A stretch of DNA of 64,000 nt, taken from NCBI GenBank assembly GCA_001584585.1, contig LSYV01000012.1:624981-688980 (forward strand). The letters run 5' to 3'. Shown in pieces: positions 1-12,677 of the stretch. The notes beneath the pieces are model-generated. The model did no database searches and was not told where the DNA came from. It saw only the letters and a program-made list of their open reading frames with translations. Source of the DNA: Gonium pectorale (taxonomy: Eukaryota; Chlorophyta; Chlorophyceae; Chlamydomonadales; Volvocaceae). The translations under genes were made by a program, and so were the position numbers. The first letter of the stretch is position 1; the number at the start of each line of letters is the position of its first letter.

Positions 1-11
1 AAGGAACAACG

Positions 12-58
12 CATACGACGAGCGTAAGCGCGAAAGTGATGATGTCGTTGTAGGACCC
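12..58 (+). repeat. 47-bp element at window start
   Basis: Partner of 56571-56617 in inverted orientation (43 of 47 bases). Its left extent may run beyond the window. Confidence 0.85.
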
Positions 59-327
59 ACGTGTGTGTGTCTGTGTGTGTCTGGTGATGCCCGCGAATGC
101 GCACGCAAAGTGAGGAAAGCTCCATCGTCCTACCGATGTTTGTACCGCGCCAGGCACCTCTGGGCCAGCGGCCTTGCGGCCACGCGTGTCACGCCCGCCT
201 TCCTCCATCCGTGCCGCCTGCAGCCACCGCCCCTCCCCTCCCCTGCAACCCCGCCTGACCTTCCTGCCCTTCCGTCCCCCACACACCCGCCTCACACCGC
301 CCCACCCGCGACGGCCCCTGCCGCCAG

Positions 328-1507
328 TCATCTCCGTCTTCACAAGCAGCACCGACTCCGCGCTGCTGGGCATGCTGCACCCCCTGATGCGCGTGGTGGC
401 GGCGGTCAGCCTGTTCGACGGAGTGCAGACCATCCTCACCGGGGTTGTGGAGGTGCGGTCGCGGGCCGGGCAGCGGCCGCCGGGGCAAAGGGTCGGCCGC
501 TATGCACGCCTCCACCAGCCTTACCAGGGACTGGGCCACCGGCGGTGCTGTCACGTGCATGCACCGGTGGAATGCGCCCTGTGCTGTCCCGCTTCGGGCG
601 GGAGATGCGGCCGGGGATCCCGGCCATGCGTGCAAAGGTTGGGACCGGGCGGCTCACCCCGGACCCTCCCCAATTTTTCCCCCATGCCCTCCCTCCCGCC
701 CCTGTGGTTTCGGTATTGAATTGTGCACGCCGTTTAAGGGCGGCTCAAAGCGCCAAGGCCGGGGTTCTTTTGCTAGACGTGTTGCCCTCTTGTCCACCTT
801 AAAACCCTGGATCTGCTTGCGTTCTGTGGGCGCTTGCCTTCCCTGCTCCGTGCCCTCATCAAGCCGGTCATGTCGCACGCGCATCCCGGGTGCAGGGCGC
901 GGGCAAGCAATTCCACGGCTCGTACACCAACCTGCTCGTCTTCTACGGCTTTGCCGTACCGCTGGCGCTGTGGCTGGCCTTCCGACGGGGACTGGGCGTC
1001 CTGGGCATGTGGTCTGGCATGCTGTGCGGGTCCGTGCTGCAGGTCGGTTGGGCGGTTGAATGGCAGTTGGGGGTTGATCGGTTGGATATTCCGTACGCGG
1101 GCATGCTGTGTAGTCGTGTTAATTGCGGGTTAGGGTGGTGCACCAACAGTCAGGGCAGGGCAGGGCATGCATCGACTCGCCGACGGTTTGGGCGGGGTCG
1201 TCAGCGGGGATGGGAGGCAGGACGCAGGCGGTCCCCTTCGCCCCCCGGGGTGAATCCCTTGGCGGCCCGTCCGGGACGCGATGCCACATACCCACCGGCT
1301 GCCTGCGACTTAGCTACCCACAGGCCGCACAGCCGGTTCGGAGACACTCCTAACCGAACCATCCTGCCCCACCAGTCTCGACCTTCCCTGCAACGCCACC
1401 CCGCCGCGGGTGCTCGCCGCCAGGCCGCTGCATACGGCGCCATCTGCGCCCTCATACGCTGGGATCGGGAGGCTGCGCGGGTCGCGCGGCTGCACGCGCG
1501 GCTGTAA
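328..1507 (+). CDS. MATE-family efflux transporter, C-terminal part (5' end outside window)
   Basis: Three exons join in phase: 328-452, 896-1042 and 1424-1507 (stop TAA). They give the C-terminal half of a MATE (multidrug and toxic compound extrusion) transporter, an integral membrane protein that exports organic cations or metabolites in exchange for H+ or Na+. Visible family features are a segment starting SVFTSSTDSALL, then FDGVQTILTGVVE continuing directly into GAGKQFHGSY after splicing, which matches the family's conserved 'LFDGxQxVLSGVxRGxGxQ' stretch. Hydrophobic helices follow (LLVFYGFAVPLALWLAF, GVLGMWSGMLCGSVLQ), then a short charged tail, RWDREAARVARLHARL. The first codon of exon 328 is split, so at least one earlier exon exists. 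A GTAAGC donor at 24-29 would fit an exon ending at 23 in the right phase, but I could not confirm it. Substrate and membrane are unknown. Confidence 0.8.
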
Positions 1508-2746
1508 CCTCGCCCACCCGGCCCACCCGGCGGCCCAACGACCTGGCGTCCGAGCATGGCGGCGCGTGCCGGGATCGCCGCTCCCCGGCGGCAGGAAGCT
1601 GGCGCCAGACGGCCCCGGCCAGGGCACGGCCGGCCCGGAGCCGAGCAACGCGCCCCTGCCGTGCGCCGGCGCGCAAGGAAGGTCGGCGGCAGGCGACTCC
1701 CGGCTGTACAAAAGGAGTTGATGCACCCGCAGGCGCCGGCGCTGGGGACCTGTGGTGGTCGTCGGGGCGGGCGAGCAGGGGTGGACAGGGCGCCGACCGG
1801 GGACGGGGCGTGTGACGCAGGAAGCTTGGCGAGACGGCCAGGAAGGTTTTTTGTTGGGCGTCGCGTTGTACCTCGTGCCGTACAGGGGTACGACCGTCTT
1901 GATGCCGACGGCGGGGTAGGGCGTCCTGGGGATGAGCTGAACATGGCGTGTGTCGCTGGGCGTCACTGTTTTTTTTCCGTGACCCCCCTGGCAGCTAGAC
2001 GCATCGCGCGCGAGCAAGTGGGCAGGGGCGATTAACTCGGCTTTTCCTTATGGTCTATGAACACCAACGTGGCTGCCGTACGTAACGTAGTGTGCACGCA
2101 GGCCTGATGGGCACCTGCGACGTTGGCCGCACACTAGGAGGCGGCGGTTGCGCTTGGCATGCAAAGCAGGCACTGCGCTGCCACAGTTTGAGCGCTGTAA
2201 GTCCTGTGCTGCAGAAGGGCCGAAGAAGGGCCTATCGCATAGAAACTTTATTCGAGCTCGCGGCCAGCCTGCGCTTGGGCAGCGGCTGCAAATGGGAAAT
2301 CTGAATTCGCGACCGAGGCGGCAGCAGCCTTATATGGCTTCTTACAACCGCAGTCTGTTTACGCTGGGGGCCCTGTGCAGATTTCTCTTTTTATCACGTG
2401 AGGGGAAAACCGCACCCGTGGTGCGGTCGTCGCGTGGGTTGGGTCAGGCCCACGCGCATCGCTGCGGGGTAGTGAGGGTCTGAGGGAGTGACAGGCCTGA
2501 TACCTGCTTGCCAGCGCAATTGAAGGAGTGTGGGAGAAAACATTGTCGAGGGCAACGAAACACAGCACGCCGTACGGCAAGCTACTGGGCCGTTAGACCC
2601 GATGCACTTGGCCAGACAATGTCGAACACTTCGCTACACTGCTACAAGTGCATGTGATATGACAGCAGCACTCGTCGCGACCAAAGGGCAGACGTCGGTT
2701 AGGCTCATGCTTAGCTAGGCAGGATTGCGTTTTAGGAACCAGAACA
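1508..2746. other. Intergenic, 1.2 kb
   Basis: No convincing gene. The long antisense frames at 1200-2017 overlap the MATE gene and lack recognisable domains or splice structure. From about 2040 the sequence becomes less GC-rich and probably holds the 5' flank of the glycosyltransferase gene. Confidence 0.5.
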
Positions 2747-5700
2747 ATGCGATCATTAGTTTTATGCTTGCTCGTTTTGAATGCATCTTCACTAAGAGCT
2801 GCTGCGCGCGTGTGCGCACGGAGCGGCTATTGCTCGCTCGGGAAATTGAAGGGCTACGTCGGACATTTGGAATCGGCTGAGGACTTGAAGGAGGCTCTGA
2901 CAGCGACAGCCTTCCAAAATGAAGTCATCGTGTTCGCGGACACGCGGATCAACGATGCATCGCAGGCCATCGCTCGATTCCGAGAAGCGGGCTATGCGCA
3001 TGTGCTTGTGATCATGGTGGGTGGACAGGAAGGAGCGCGGCTCTTCCCCTCCCCTCGTGCACCCATGACACGCACGTGTCCCGCAGGAAGAGGTGGTGCA
3101 ATGCCACCACCTTAGAAGCGTCTTCCTCCCATGGATGGCTGAGGAGGGGCCCATCAGCTGCGGCGCGTACGCTACTCACGACGAGAGGTGCGTGGCTTCT
3201 TCTAGCCTGACACCCATTCCAGATACGGAGCCTCCGGCCGGGAGTGGGGCAGAGCATGCATGGAGCGGTGTAAAGGTGTTCAGAGGGGCGAACTTGGCTT
3301 TGCGAGAGGATGGCCCTGGAATGTGCCGCCGTGCCCAGGGGTTCGGTGTACCTCGGGGCTGTTTTGGTGCGCGCGGCGGTCCTTGGCTGACGCTGACTTG
3401 GGGCGCCATACATGGGGAGGGGCCGGTTCGGCGGCCTCCCGCTCTATGTTACGGGATGAGACCCCTTCTCAATGGCAGGTACGGCGACCCCGGGTTCAAG
3501 ATATCGTATCACGGCATGTTGCGTCTGCAGCCTACATTACTAGCTGAAACACAGCGGGTGTGAACGCAGCCTGGGGACAGCAAACGGCGCGCAGCGCCGG
3601 GCCCCTGTGCCGCCGGGAGCAGCTCAATGACGGCCGCGCCGCGCTGCGCCCAGCGGGGCATCCCCCCACGTCACCTGACGCGGGCCCCGTCATTCGTCCC
3701 AACCCTCAGGCGCCCCACACGTGCAGACCCGGCGCCTCGCGCCCCTCCACCAAAGCCCTGGGAAGCACCCCAACCGGCGTCTGCACGCAGGGCGCTACCG
3801 ACATCGCATTCCCAAATCGTCCTCAACATTCCGCAAGTCCCCATAATGTGCAGCGGCGTGCAGTAGCCCCACACAACGCGGTGTCCCGTGGCCCCCTCAA
3901 ACTCCCTCTCCCGCAGCGGCGTGCAGTACCCCTCCAAGTTCCGGTACTTACAAAAGCCCGTGGGCGTGACGGCCTGGTGGCGCAAGTGGTTCACAGTGGG
4001 TGAGCCATGATGACGCGGGGCCGGGACTCTGGGTGCACGGGTGGGGCTGGGGGGCGAGCCTCCTTATGGCAGCGCACTCGCGGCCCCCAGCCGTCATTGC
4101 AAGCAGGCGATGCCGGGTTGCATGACGGGCGACATATGCGGATGCACTGCTTCACGGCGGCACATAAGCGCGGCAGCAGGCGTGGCACGCGGCCTCAGCA
4201 TGTGGGCTCTCCGCCCCCTCATTCCCTCGGGCGTGTTGCCCCACGCGAGCCCCTATCCCCCCCCCGCAGGGCCCCCGATGGCAGAATGCCTTCCAACCCT
4301 CTACCCCCCGCATGGCCCTCGCAGGCCGAGCAGTGGCGCTGGGCTATAACGTGATGGCCGTGGATTCGGTGGGGCCGGAAAGAGTGTTGCGGGGGCGCGG
4401 ATCGGGGGAGGGGGCAGTGTACGAGAGCGGCAGCCAGACTGGCGTGGGGTTCGATGCCCCCGAGGGCCGGGTCACGGGGTGGGGTGTCAAGGCACGGCCT
4501 CGATAGGGCGGGCCAGGAACGGAGTGCCCCAGCGATGGGCCCTGGGTCGCCCGATCTCATAGTGGAGCTTCCAGTATTGCGACTATGGGCTTAGAACGCG
4601 AGGGTCGTGAAAAAGTTTAAGGGGGGGGAACGATGGATGGGCCAGGCGGCGGGGGCGGGCCGGCGGCGGGGGCCGATTGAACCAGAGGGGGGCAGTGTGG
4701 TGCGGGCCAGACCGGGGTGGGAGCGAGCGGACGTGGCTGCTGGGGCCCTCGACGGTAGCAACGGAGAAAGGGCAATGTTTGCCAGCCGGCCGCGGGTCGA
4801 GGGTCAGCGCGGAGCAGTCACGGCGGTTACCCGCGCCGCGTGCGGGCGTGCGTGTGTATTTTCTTTTCTTGCCCTTCCCGACCTCTTCGCAGCAGTGAGC
4901 TACGCCCCAACTAAGCACCCCGTGCCTCCCTGCCGCGCCGCTCGGCGCTCTTCCCAAAATCAGGACGTCCTCGTGATCGACGACTGGTGCGTGCGTGTGT
5001 GTGGCGGGGAGAGGGGTTGCGAGGGGCCGCCGCCGCCAACGTGCACGCGGGCTTTTGACGGCCTGCCGATGACTGTGTGTTATGTATGCTTAGCAGTACC
5101 GTTTGCTCAAAACAGGTCTACGAGCGGCAAAGCAACCTAGCCGGCAGCCCGTGAGCCCGATGCCTACATGTTCTTTGCAGTGGCGGCAACGCGAGGGCGC
5201 GAGGGCAGATCAGAGCCGAGCCGCCAGCGACGTGGTGCACAGCGGCTGCAGCCTTTTCGCCCAAATGCACACGATAGGGCAGTGCTCGCGTTGTCCTGCC
5301 CCGGCTGGGGCCTCGCCCCGCCGTATGCATCGTTGGCGTCCGTGGTCGGCCGTCGTTGGCTGTCTCCTGCTCCGTTCATGGGCTCTTCTCTGCCTGCCGC
5401 TGGTCGCTGACGGGTGCGTCACCCGGGGTCCGATGGATCTCCTGTGCCTCCCCCTGCTGGCAGGTACTGGCGCGTCAAGCAGCCGCCTCTGAGCGGCTAC
5501 AACATGCTCAGCCAGAATGAGTGGGGCATAAATTTCAACGGGGGGTTCAGCTACATCCAAAACGCCTCGCAGACGGGGCCGGTCGCTTGGATCCTGTACG
5601 ACCACCTGCACCGAGTAGGTGAGGCCGTAATGCCGTACAAGTCAGCCGCCGCCCTGTAGCACACCGCTGTGCAGGCCTTCAGTCCTGGCGCTTGGGGCTG

Positions 5701-8700
5701 CCGTTCCTGCCCGGTGTTTGCTGTTGGCATATGAAGATGTGATATTGGGCGTCCGATCTGGGGGGTGGCGCAGCCCCGCCAGCCTCCTATCAATCCATGT
5801 GTTCTGCCTGTTCGCCTCCTCCCCCCCGCCCGCCTTCAGTGCGTTGGGCGGAGGATGACTCGGTCCTCAAAGAAATGTCGCCAGTCTACAGTGAGTAGCG
5901 GTTGCCCCGGGGTGGCTGGGAGTCAGTCCCCCAACCTCGCTCGCTTTCCTCTTTCTGCCATGATTCTGGCTGTTCGCCTCTTTCCGTCCACCCTGATCCC
6001 TCACCGCCACCTCCCTCGTCGGTTGCCAGCTGCGGTACGCAACTCTGCCCATCCAACCAAGGAAACCTCTCGCCCACCCCCCGGGCTCCCCTTGCACACA
6101 AACAGGGGAGCGGCAGCAGCTGCGCATCGACGACCAAGGCATGATCCAGGAGTGCGTATTCAGCGCCGCCGCCGGCCGGCCCATCTACCCAGCTATGCTG
6201 CCAATCTTTGGGGATGACCAGGAGGCGTACAAGAAGATGGGCACGACCGAGTCCGGTGTAAGGAGGGCTGGCGGGGGTGGTAACGGAGTCATTACCGTAC
6301 GCCGGGCTCTGCAACGACCCCGTACGGCGTGCCGTACGCTGCACCACATGGTCAGGCGCACCGTGTTCGGATGTCGTGCGTTGTGCCACCTCAGGCGCGT
6401 AAGCAGCGGTGTGCTGTACGGTGTGTGTACGGCGATGTACAGCTGACTGTGACTTATAGCACGGGGCGACGGCGCGCACGTACGGGTGGGCCGTTCGACG
6501 GCGATCGTTCAAACCCGGCACGGCCCGGATTGAATCCGTTCGCTTGGTTACTTGTCCCCTTCCCCGCTCCGACGCCTGCCTCCCGCAGCTCTTCCAGGCC
6601 CTTCACGACCCCGTTCGGCAAGCATGGCGCGAGGGCGAGGTGCGGCCGGCTTGGCTTCAGCGACGCTGGGAAGCCGGCGCTTGCTGCGGCGTCATCAGCG
6701 CACTCGCACGCGCTGCACGGCGACTCCTTTGCATTCCGCATGCCGCATGCCGGCGAGCGTGTGCGAGCCAGCCACCGGTGCCGTGCAGCGCCCTGCCCTC
6801 CTCCGCTATCCGGCACCGTGCTCGCCTCCGAAATCTCCGAAGTTGTTGCCCGACCCCATGATGCCCTCTGGCCTTGCACCCCCCTCCCACGCGGTGGCCC
6901 CGCTGGCTTGCTGCGCCGCCGCCCGCAGCGGCACACCATCACGGGGGAGCTGCTGGCCCACGTGTGCGAGCACTACCAGGAGGCGGTGTGCGACACAGAG
7001 GTCAACGGGACGGTCATCATCTCGACCGTGACGGTCAACATGCCGCACAGCGGTGAGTGGCTTTCGTTTTTGGGGGTTGAGATCCGCTCGTGCCCGCACG
7101 CACCCTCACAGCACTCCCGCATCTGTGCCCGCCGTGGCAGCCCTGCTTTTGCGGTAGATGCTGCGGTCTTAATTGTGAAACCCCACCCGCTCCCGCACGG
7201 TGTTGGGTCCTACCGTGCCCGCCTTGACCTTCCTGCGCACAGCGCTTTCTTTGCGCCCAGACAGCGCGCGTCCCGCCCCGTCACAACCCCTCGTCCTCTC
7301 CCTCCTCCCCCTCCTCGTGCTTTCCCACGGCTATACAGGTGGCAAGTACCCGTTGGAGCTCGGCGGGTAGGCGTGGCTGGGGTAACGAGGAGTATCATGT
7401 TTTACGCACTCAGTTTCCCCGGGGCCGGGAGGTGCGGGAAGGCAGATATTTGCCATGGCCTGGCCGGGCATGTGCCAGGCATGTGCCGTATGGTGGCCCG
7501 GTGCCCCTTGTACGGCTGTTTCGCGCCTAAAGTTGCATACCGCTTATGGCTGCCGCGTCGCCTGCTCTGATGCGCCGCCCTTTGCTGCGCTTCCTCTGTG
7601 CCGCCCGGCTTCGTGCCCCCGCACACGCTCATGGCGAGATTGCTCACGGCAAAGGCCGCTTGAGTCAGCCGCCGGTTCGGCTGATTGCTCCTCCACGCGC
7701 AGATTCCCGTTCCATAGGGATGCTTGCCGCACCGGTGGCTTTTGACGCCCTGCCCTTGGCAGCGCTCCCTCGGTGCCGCCCCGTTCCCGTAGCCCCGCAC
7801 CTGCTCATGGCATGGTCGCTCACACCAAAGGCCTGACTACGGTATGCGCAGGTTCCCGTTCAACAAGACGGTGGGGCCTTTCACCAAGGCCTACCGTGAC
7901 GCCTACAAGGACCTGGGTAAGCGGGCCCGGTGCCAGAGCGGACGGCGCGTGTTCGCAGCCGAGATACCCAATACCGGTATTCCAGATGCTCGAGGGCGGA
8001 AAACGTCCTAATGGGCAATGTGCATCAGTATGGGACGGTGTGAATTTCTGCCGCGCCGGGCCAGCCCAGCCAGTCGCGCAAGTCACTTCCCCGCCCGCCC
8101 GCCAACCCGCCTACCCACCTGGACTCCGCGGGCTTCCAGCTTTGGGGTCTGCGCTCTCGTGGACATGATCGTGCTTCCTTGCCCATACATATCTTGCTTT
8201 AGCTAAGCCCATACTCACCACTCCGCAGGCGTACCGCTGCCGCCCGACCCAGAGGACCCCGCCACCGAGGCCGCGGCCAAGGCCACTCCCAGCGAGACCT
8301 TTGGCTACCTCGCCCACAGGAGTAGGTCCACTGGCGGTACGGCAAACGGTCGATCAAGCTCTGCGATGTGATGTTTTGCGCCACTGGCCCTTACTTGTTG
8401 TGCTCTCCGTCGACTCCCTGCGACTGTGCGCCCGCGTGACCCCTGTCCGGCAGAAGAGCTTCCGCTGCCCCCGTGACGCGCACAGGGTCCGACGAGGACT
8501 GCGTGGGCTGCTGGGCGGAGGGAACTTGGTGGATGACGGGCCGCTTCGGCTGGTGGCACAAGAACCTGCGGGGCGACTTGCCGGGCAAAGTGGGCATGGG
8601 TCACATCTGGGCCAACCTCTTCCCGGGTGAGTACGTGCCGGGCAGGCGCATGAGGGCCCCTTGGGGCCGAGCTTTGGGGATTCGGGGCGCGGCGGGGGTT

Positions 8701-11444
8701 AGACAGCGGGCCTCAGTGTGGCCCTCCACCTGGCGCGCTGCAGTGTTCCCTCGCCCAGGCGCGGTGCTCCTTTGCCATTCCGTTTCCGACTCCAGCCCCT
8801 AGACAGCAGCGTGCGTAGCACTGGCGGTGCGGCGGAGTGGTGTGCGGGTTGTGCGGGGCGTACAGCTCGTAGGAGCCTTGCTCGGGAGGAACGCCTTGGA
8901 CGCTTCCTGACCCGGCAGTCCGGCCGCGGCTGGCGCCCCGCAACGCAGGTGACTACCAAAAGGAGATGATCCTGATGCTGACGGGCCACTACAACTGGCG
9001 AGTGGCAGCAAGGTGCGTGGCGCAGGGGTGTAGTAGGGGGGGTGGCGTAGAGGGGCTGGCTGTGTGGCATGCAGCGGAGGAGGCGGGGTGGCGGCGGCTG
9101 CGCCGCCTGCTGGCTGGGCAAGGCTGCAAGAATGAAGCCGGGAGCGCGAATGCCGCCATCCTCAGGACCCGCTCTGGCTATGGCCGTGTGTTCAATGTGC
9201 GTAACGAAGCATCCTAGATATATTTTGTCAACAGCAGAACATTCTGTGACCGTGTGTGCGTATGACCATGCAGAGTAGCCAAGAGCCGCCAGCGGGCTTA
9301 CATCGCAAACCAGGGCACGGCGCCCTGGGTGAGCCTGCCGGAGGTCCGCACAGTGGTGGCCTTCAAGCCGGGGGTCATACACGCCGCCATGTGTGAGTGG
9401 GTCGCGACGGCTGGTGGTTCTGCGAAGGCGGCTGTCGGCAGCGGACCATTTGGCATCCCGCTTCATTGTTTTTATTATACAGAGCCACGCACCCGTACCC
9501 CGCTCTCTTACCAGCTCTCGTCCTAAATGGCGTCGGGTGCCGCACTCAGCCTCTCCCCCCCGCCTTCGGCAGCCTCTGGTTCTTCCAGTGTCTATCTCCC
9601 CGCCAACCCGCGCCCACCACCCCGCCAACCCGCCTTTCGCCTCTCCACATGCTTCAACCCCGCCAACCTCCTCCCCGCCCTCAACCTCCCCCGTTACCCT
9701 TCCATCCTCGTGGCTTCTCTTCCTATGGTCCTTGCAGCCAAGGCCGAGTTCGTCCAGGCAGCCCAGGGCCTGGCCCAGGTGGCCGTCGCGCTGGGGGCCA
9801 TCGCGGCCTGGCCCGCCGTGCCGTGCGACAGTGACTGGGTGAGTCGTACTGACATAAGTTATGACCCCTGCACCGGTGCCGGAGTGCGGTGCAACCAACA
9901 GCAAGCACGCTGACGTGGCCATGCCGGCAGCTGCCAGTCGCCCCACGCCCGCACTCCCTTGTCTACCAATACCGGAGTTGGGCGCTGGCATCCTCTAGCT
10001 GGCGCCCGCTTCTGCTGCCCCGCTGGGGGCCGGACGAGCGCCATCGCGGTGTCCTTCCGCAGCGCCCTCTCACACGACCATCGCTTCCGCATGCCCTGTG
10101 TGCGGCTAACAGACCACGATATACCACCTGTGAGCGCCCACGGACTGCCCCCGCTGCAGGCTCTTACGGAGGAGGCTCGCAAGTCCATGCCCCGGCCCAT
10201 CCAGCACCGGGTGCCGTGGTCCTACCTGAACACCTTCTTCCAGGTGCAGCCCTTTGGCGACTCGTTGAAGGACCTGCAGTGCGAGTGGCCAGGGTTCGGC
10301 TTCACAGGTAGGCTGGGCCCCTCCCTGGTGCCACTGCGGCGCCTTGGTTGTGCTTGGGGATCAAGTGTGATTTGGCTGAGCGGACGGGGGTGGTGGGTCC
10401 GCCGGCGTAGCTCGGTGAATCGTCAGCGGCCCGGCACGTGCGGTAACGTCACGGGCTGCGGATACATCGGCACCGGAAAGGGGGTTGACGCCCCACCCTT
10501 CCGGGGGTCGGGCGGTGCGCGTCGTTGCAATCGTGCTTCGGCGGGTCAGGGCCCGAACTGCGCCTGCGTCTACCCGCGCGCATGGAAGCCATGTTTTTTT
10601 CGCCATAAACCCAACTTCTTCAATTACCGCATCCCCTCGCCATCCTCTGCTCCCCCCAGGGTCTGCCGCATGTCCTTTCGGGCCCTTCGCATTTTTGCCT
10701 TCCCATCCTCGATGGTTACTGGCTGGGCCCCGCCTGAGCCCAACCCAGCCCCACTGACCCATGGGTCGCTCCTGGCCCCCCGGGCGCAGGCTGCCTGACG
10801 ACCTTCCAGCCGGGCCACAACGAAATAGGCCGCGGCATGTTGGCGGTCGAGTTCCACCACCTGCTCAACACCTCTCGAGCGGTGCCGACGCAGCACACCA
10901 CGCTGTCTCTCGGGGTGAGGCTCGCGGAGGTGTTGCATGAAAAGCAAAACAGGCAGCGTTGGGCTGGAGAAGCCGCAGAGACTCGGGCATGCGCGCTAAC
11001 TTGACGGCGATGCAGGGCAGGGCCGGCATCGCGGGGTCCTACCTTCCTACGGGCATCTTTGACGGCGTGACATGCGTCGTTCCTTGCGCCGGCTGCCGGC
11101 TGGTCCTCCGATCCCCTTACCTTTAACTTCCACCCTTTCTCACGGCGCCCTACTGAACCCGTCGTTGTCTCCGCCGCCGCCGCCCTCAGGCCACAGCCGG
11201 GCCGCCGCCAGCGGCTGGAAACACCGCACGGCAGCCGGTGGCTTACAAGGACATTGTAACTGCCAACGCCGAGTCGATACTGCAGCGACTTCAGCGCGAG
11301 CACATGCCGATTTTCTGGCTCGATCGGCTGGTGGAGGTCCAGGGCATGGAGGGGGAGGCGGGGCAGACGTACAAGCGATGGTACGACAGGTGCCGTGCGC
11401 TGCAGTATCTCGACCTTCCGCAGAACGAGCGGGAGCGATGGTGA
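2747..11444 (+). CDS. GT77-like nucleotide-diphospho-sugar transferase, 19 exons, about 713 aa
   Basis: Exons 2747-3016, 3087-3187, 3917-3999, 4325-4368, 4964-4986, 5464-5618, 6106-6257, 6589-6639, 6929-7052, 7339-7366, 7852-7916, 8229-8321, 8486-8626, 8949-9012, 9274-9392, 9738-9838, 10160-10307, 10790-10914 and 11190-11444 close in one frame (2142 nt). The protein starts with a signal peptide or anchor (MRSLVLCLLVLNASSLRAAA). An N-terminal alpha/beta region follows (EVIVFADTRINDASQAIARF, GYAHVLVIM). The catalytic signature LGYNVMAVDSDVLVIDDWYW spans three exons and contains the DxD-type Asp-Ser-Asp that binds the metal and nucleotide sugar. Next come NGGFSYIQNA and RIDDQGMIQE, both typical of the Nucleotid_trans (PF03407/GT77) fold. 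The Trp-rich second half (GCWAEGTWWMTGRFGWWHK) extends beyond the core. Likely a Golgi glycosyltransferase acting on cell-wall or other glycoproteins; the sugar and acceptor are unknown. No exon was found in 9839-10159, and one small exon could be missing there. Confidence 0.75.
7546..7863. repeat. Imperfect intron duplication carrying a decayed exon edge
   Basis: Inside the intron before exon 7852-7916, a block of about 150-170 bp occurs twice (from 7546 and from 7720). Both copies share GTGCCGCCC, CCCGCAC, GCTCATGGC, GCTCAC and a terminal CGCAG followed by TTCCCGTTC. In the right-hand copy this is the functional 3' splice site and exon start (7851/7852). In the left copy (7695-7713) the splice site reads CGCGCAGATTCCCG and the copied exon is broken after a few codons. 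Confidence 0.65.
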
Positions 11445-12677
11445 GGGGTATCACACAGCGAATGTGGGAGATAGGGGAATATGTCGCACTTGTGTCCGGT
11501 CTCGGGCGCAGGAGCAGGTGGTCAACCCCCAACTAGATATGCATCTGAAGTGTACACTGTGCTGTGTCGTACAGTGTCCTTAATGATTGGGGCACAAAGG
11601 TGGTTAGAGGCGGCTTGAGTTGCGCGGGGCCTGCGGCAATCGAGGGTGTTTCCAACGCCATGATTGGAACCTAGTCGGGGACGCTCGTGGCAAGGCTTGG
11701 TCTTTGATAAAGGCACTATGGCCGGGGTCGTACGGCGTCTTTGCTCGAAGCCCCGGTGTGATGGCCCTGGACGCCTTGTGGTGATTGGTTGAAGCACTGT
11801 CCAAATGTCGCTTTGCCGGTTAGATGATGACAGGCTCCGGCTTTCTCTGCAGAATACTCTTTACAGATGTGCCCATTTTATGGACGCGGACTGGCGACGC
11901 CCTGGAGCATGTGGCAGTCGGATGGCAGTGCGCATATCTGCATCTTGTCGCAGGTTTCCGCGTCCCAGTGTAGAACCGTTACTTACGGCCATAGCTGATT
12001 CGAGGGTTGGCTGAGGGGGAAGACCTTGAGCAATCCGGTGATGCTGCTACGGTGGAGGGACCAGCTCGAGGGCGCCCTCGTTTGCTGAGAGCATACACGT
12101 TGACAGTAAGCGAGCGCCTACTGACACTGCCGCCAAGCCTCCTGCTGGTACAGGAGCAGTTGACAGTGGGCTACTTGCAAGTGGGTTACAAGCTGCACAT
12201 CTATGGACGTAGGACCACCCATTCTTTCAGCCCCACAGGATGGCACGGGACGCGTGGGTGCCTACAAAACATCGTCGCGGATCCCACCACCAAACAGCAT
12301 GATGCCCTATCAGGGACCGAAAAACAGCTCAGTATAACCCCTCCGCAATAAGAGGGCAGTGCCACGCAAGCATTGCGCCAAAAAAACCGCACACTCGCGC
12401 CATCGGCGCTGCACGCCACAAATGGCCTAATTGTATGCAGTTTGCGTTTGTATGCCCACCTATGATAGGCATAATCTGCATGTCCACAGTCCTTAGTGCC
12501 TAGCCCCTCGCCCCCAGCCGCCCGACACCCTATCATCCTAAAACCCACAGGCCTTGACTGCACTAGCACCACCTGCATGGTCCGCTACCACCGAGATACC
12601 GATAATGCGGCTAATAACGGCAGGCACAATCGACAGAAAACACTTCCTCACCACTGCTTCGTCACAATTTTACATCC
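11445..12677. other. Intergenic, 1.2 kb, between convergent genes
   Basis: Lies between the stop codons of the glycosyltransferase (+) and DIP13 (-), so it should contain both 3' UTRs. No domain-bearing frame or tandem repeat was seen. Confidence 0.5.

Noticed and set aside
1..23. A MATE exon ending at 23
   Set aside because: Phase and donor fit, but only seven codons are visible and they show no clear MATE similarity. The same bases belong to a repeat also found at 56571-56617.
1201..2017. Two long minus-strand open frames (235 and 247 codons) opposite the MATE gene
   Set aside because: They overlap each other and the MATE exons and introns, have the Arg/Pro/Ala-rich composition expected of GC-rich DNA, and show no domain.
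4440..4500. tRNA-like B box (GGTTCGATGCC)
   Set aside because: No matching A box or cloverleaf stems around it; chance motif in a glycosyltransferase intron.
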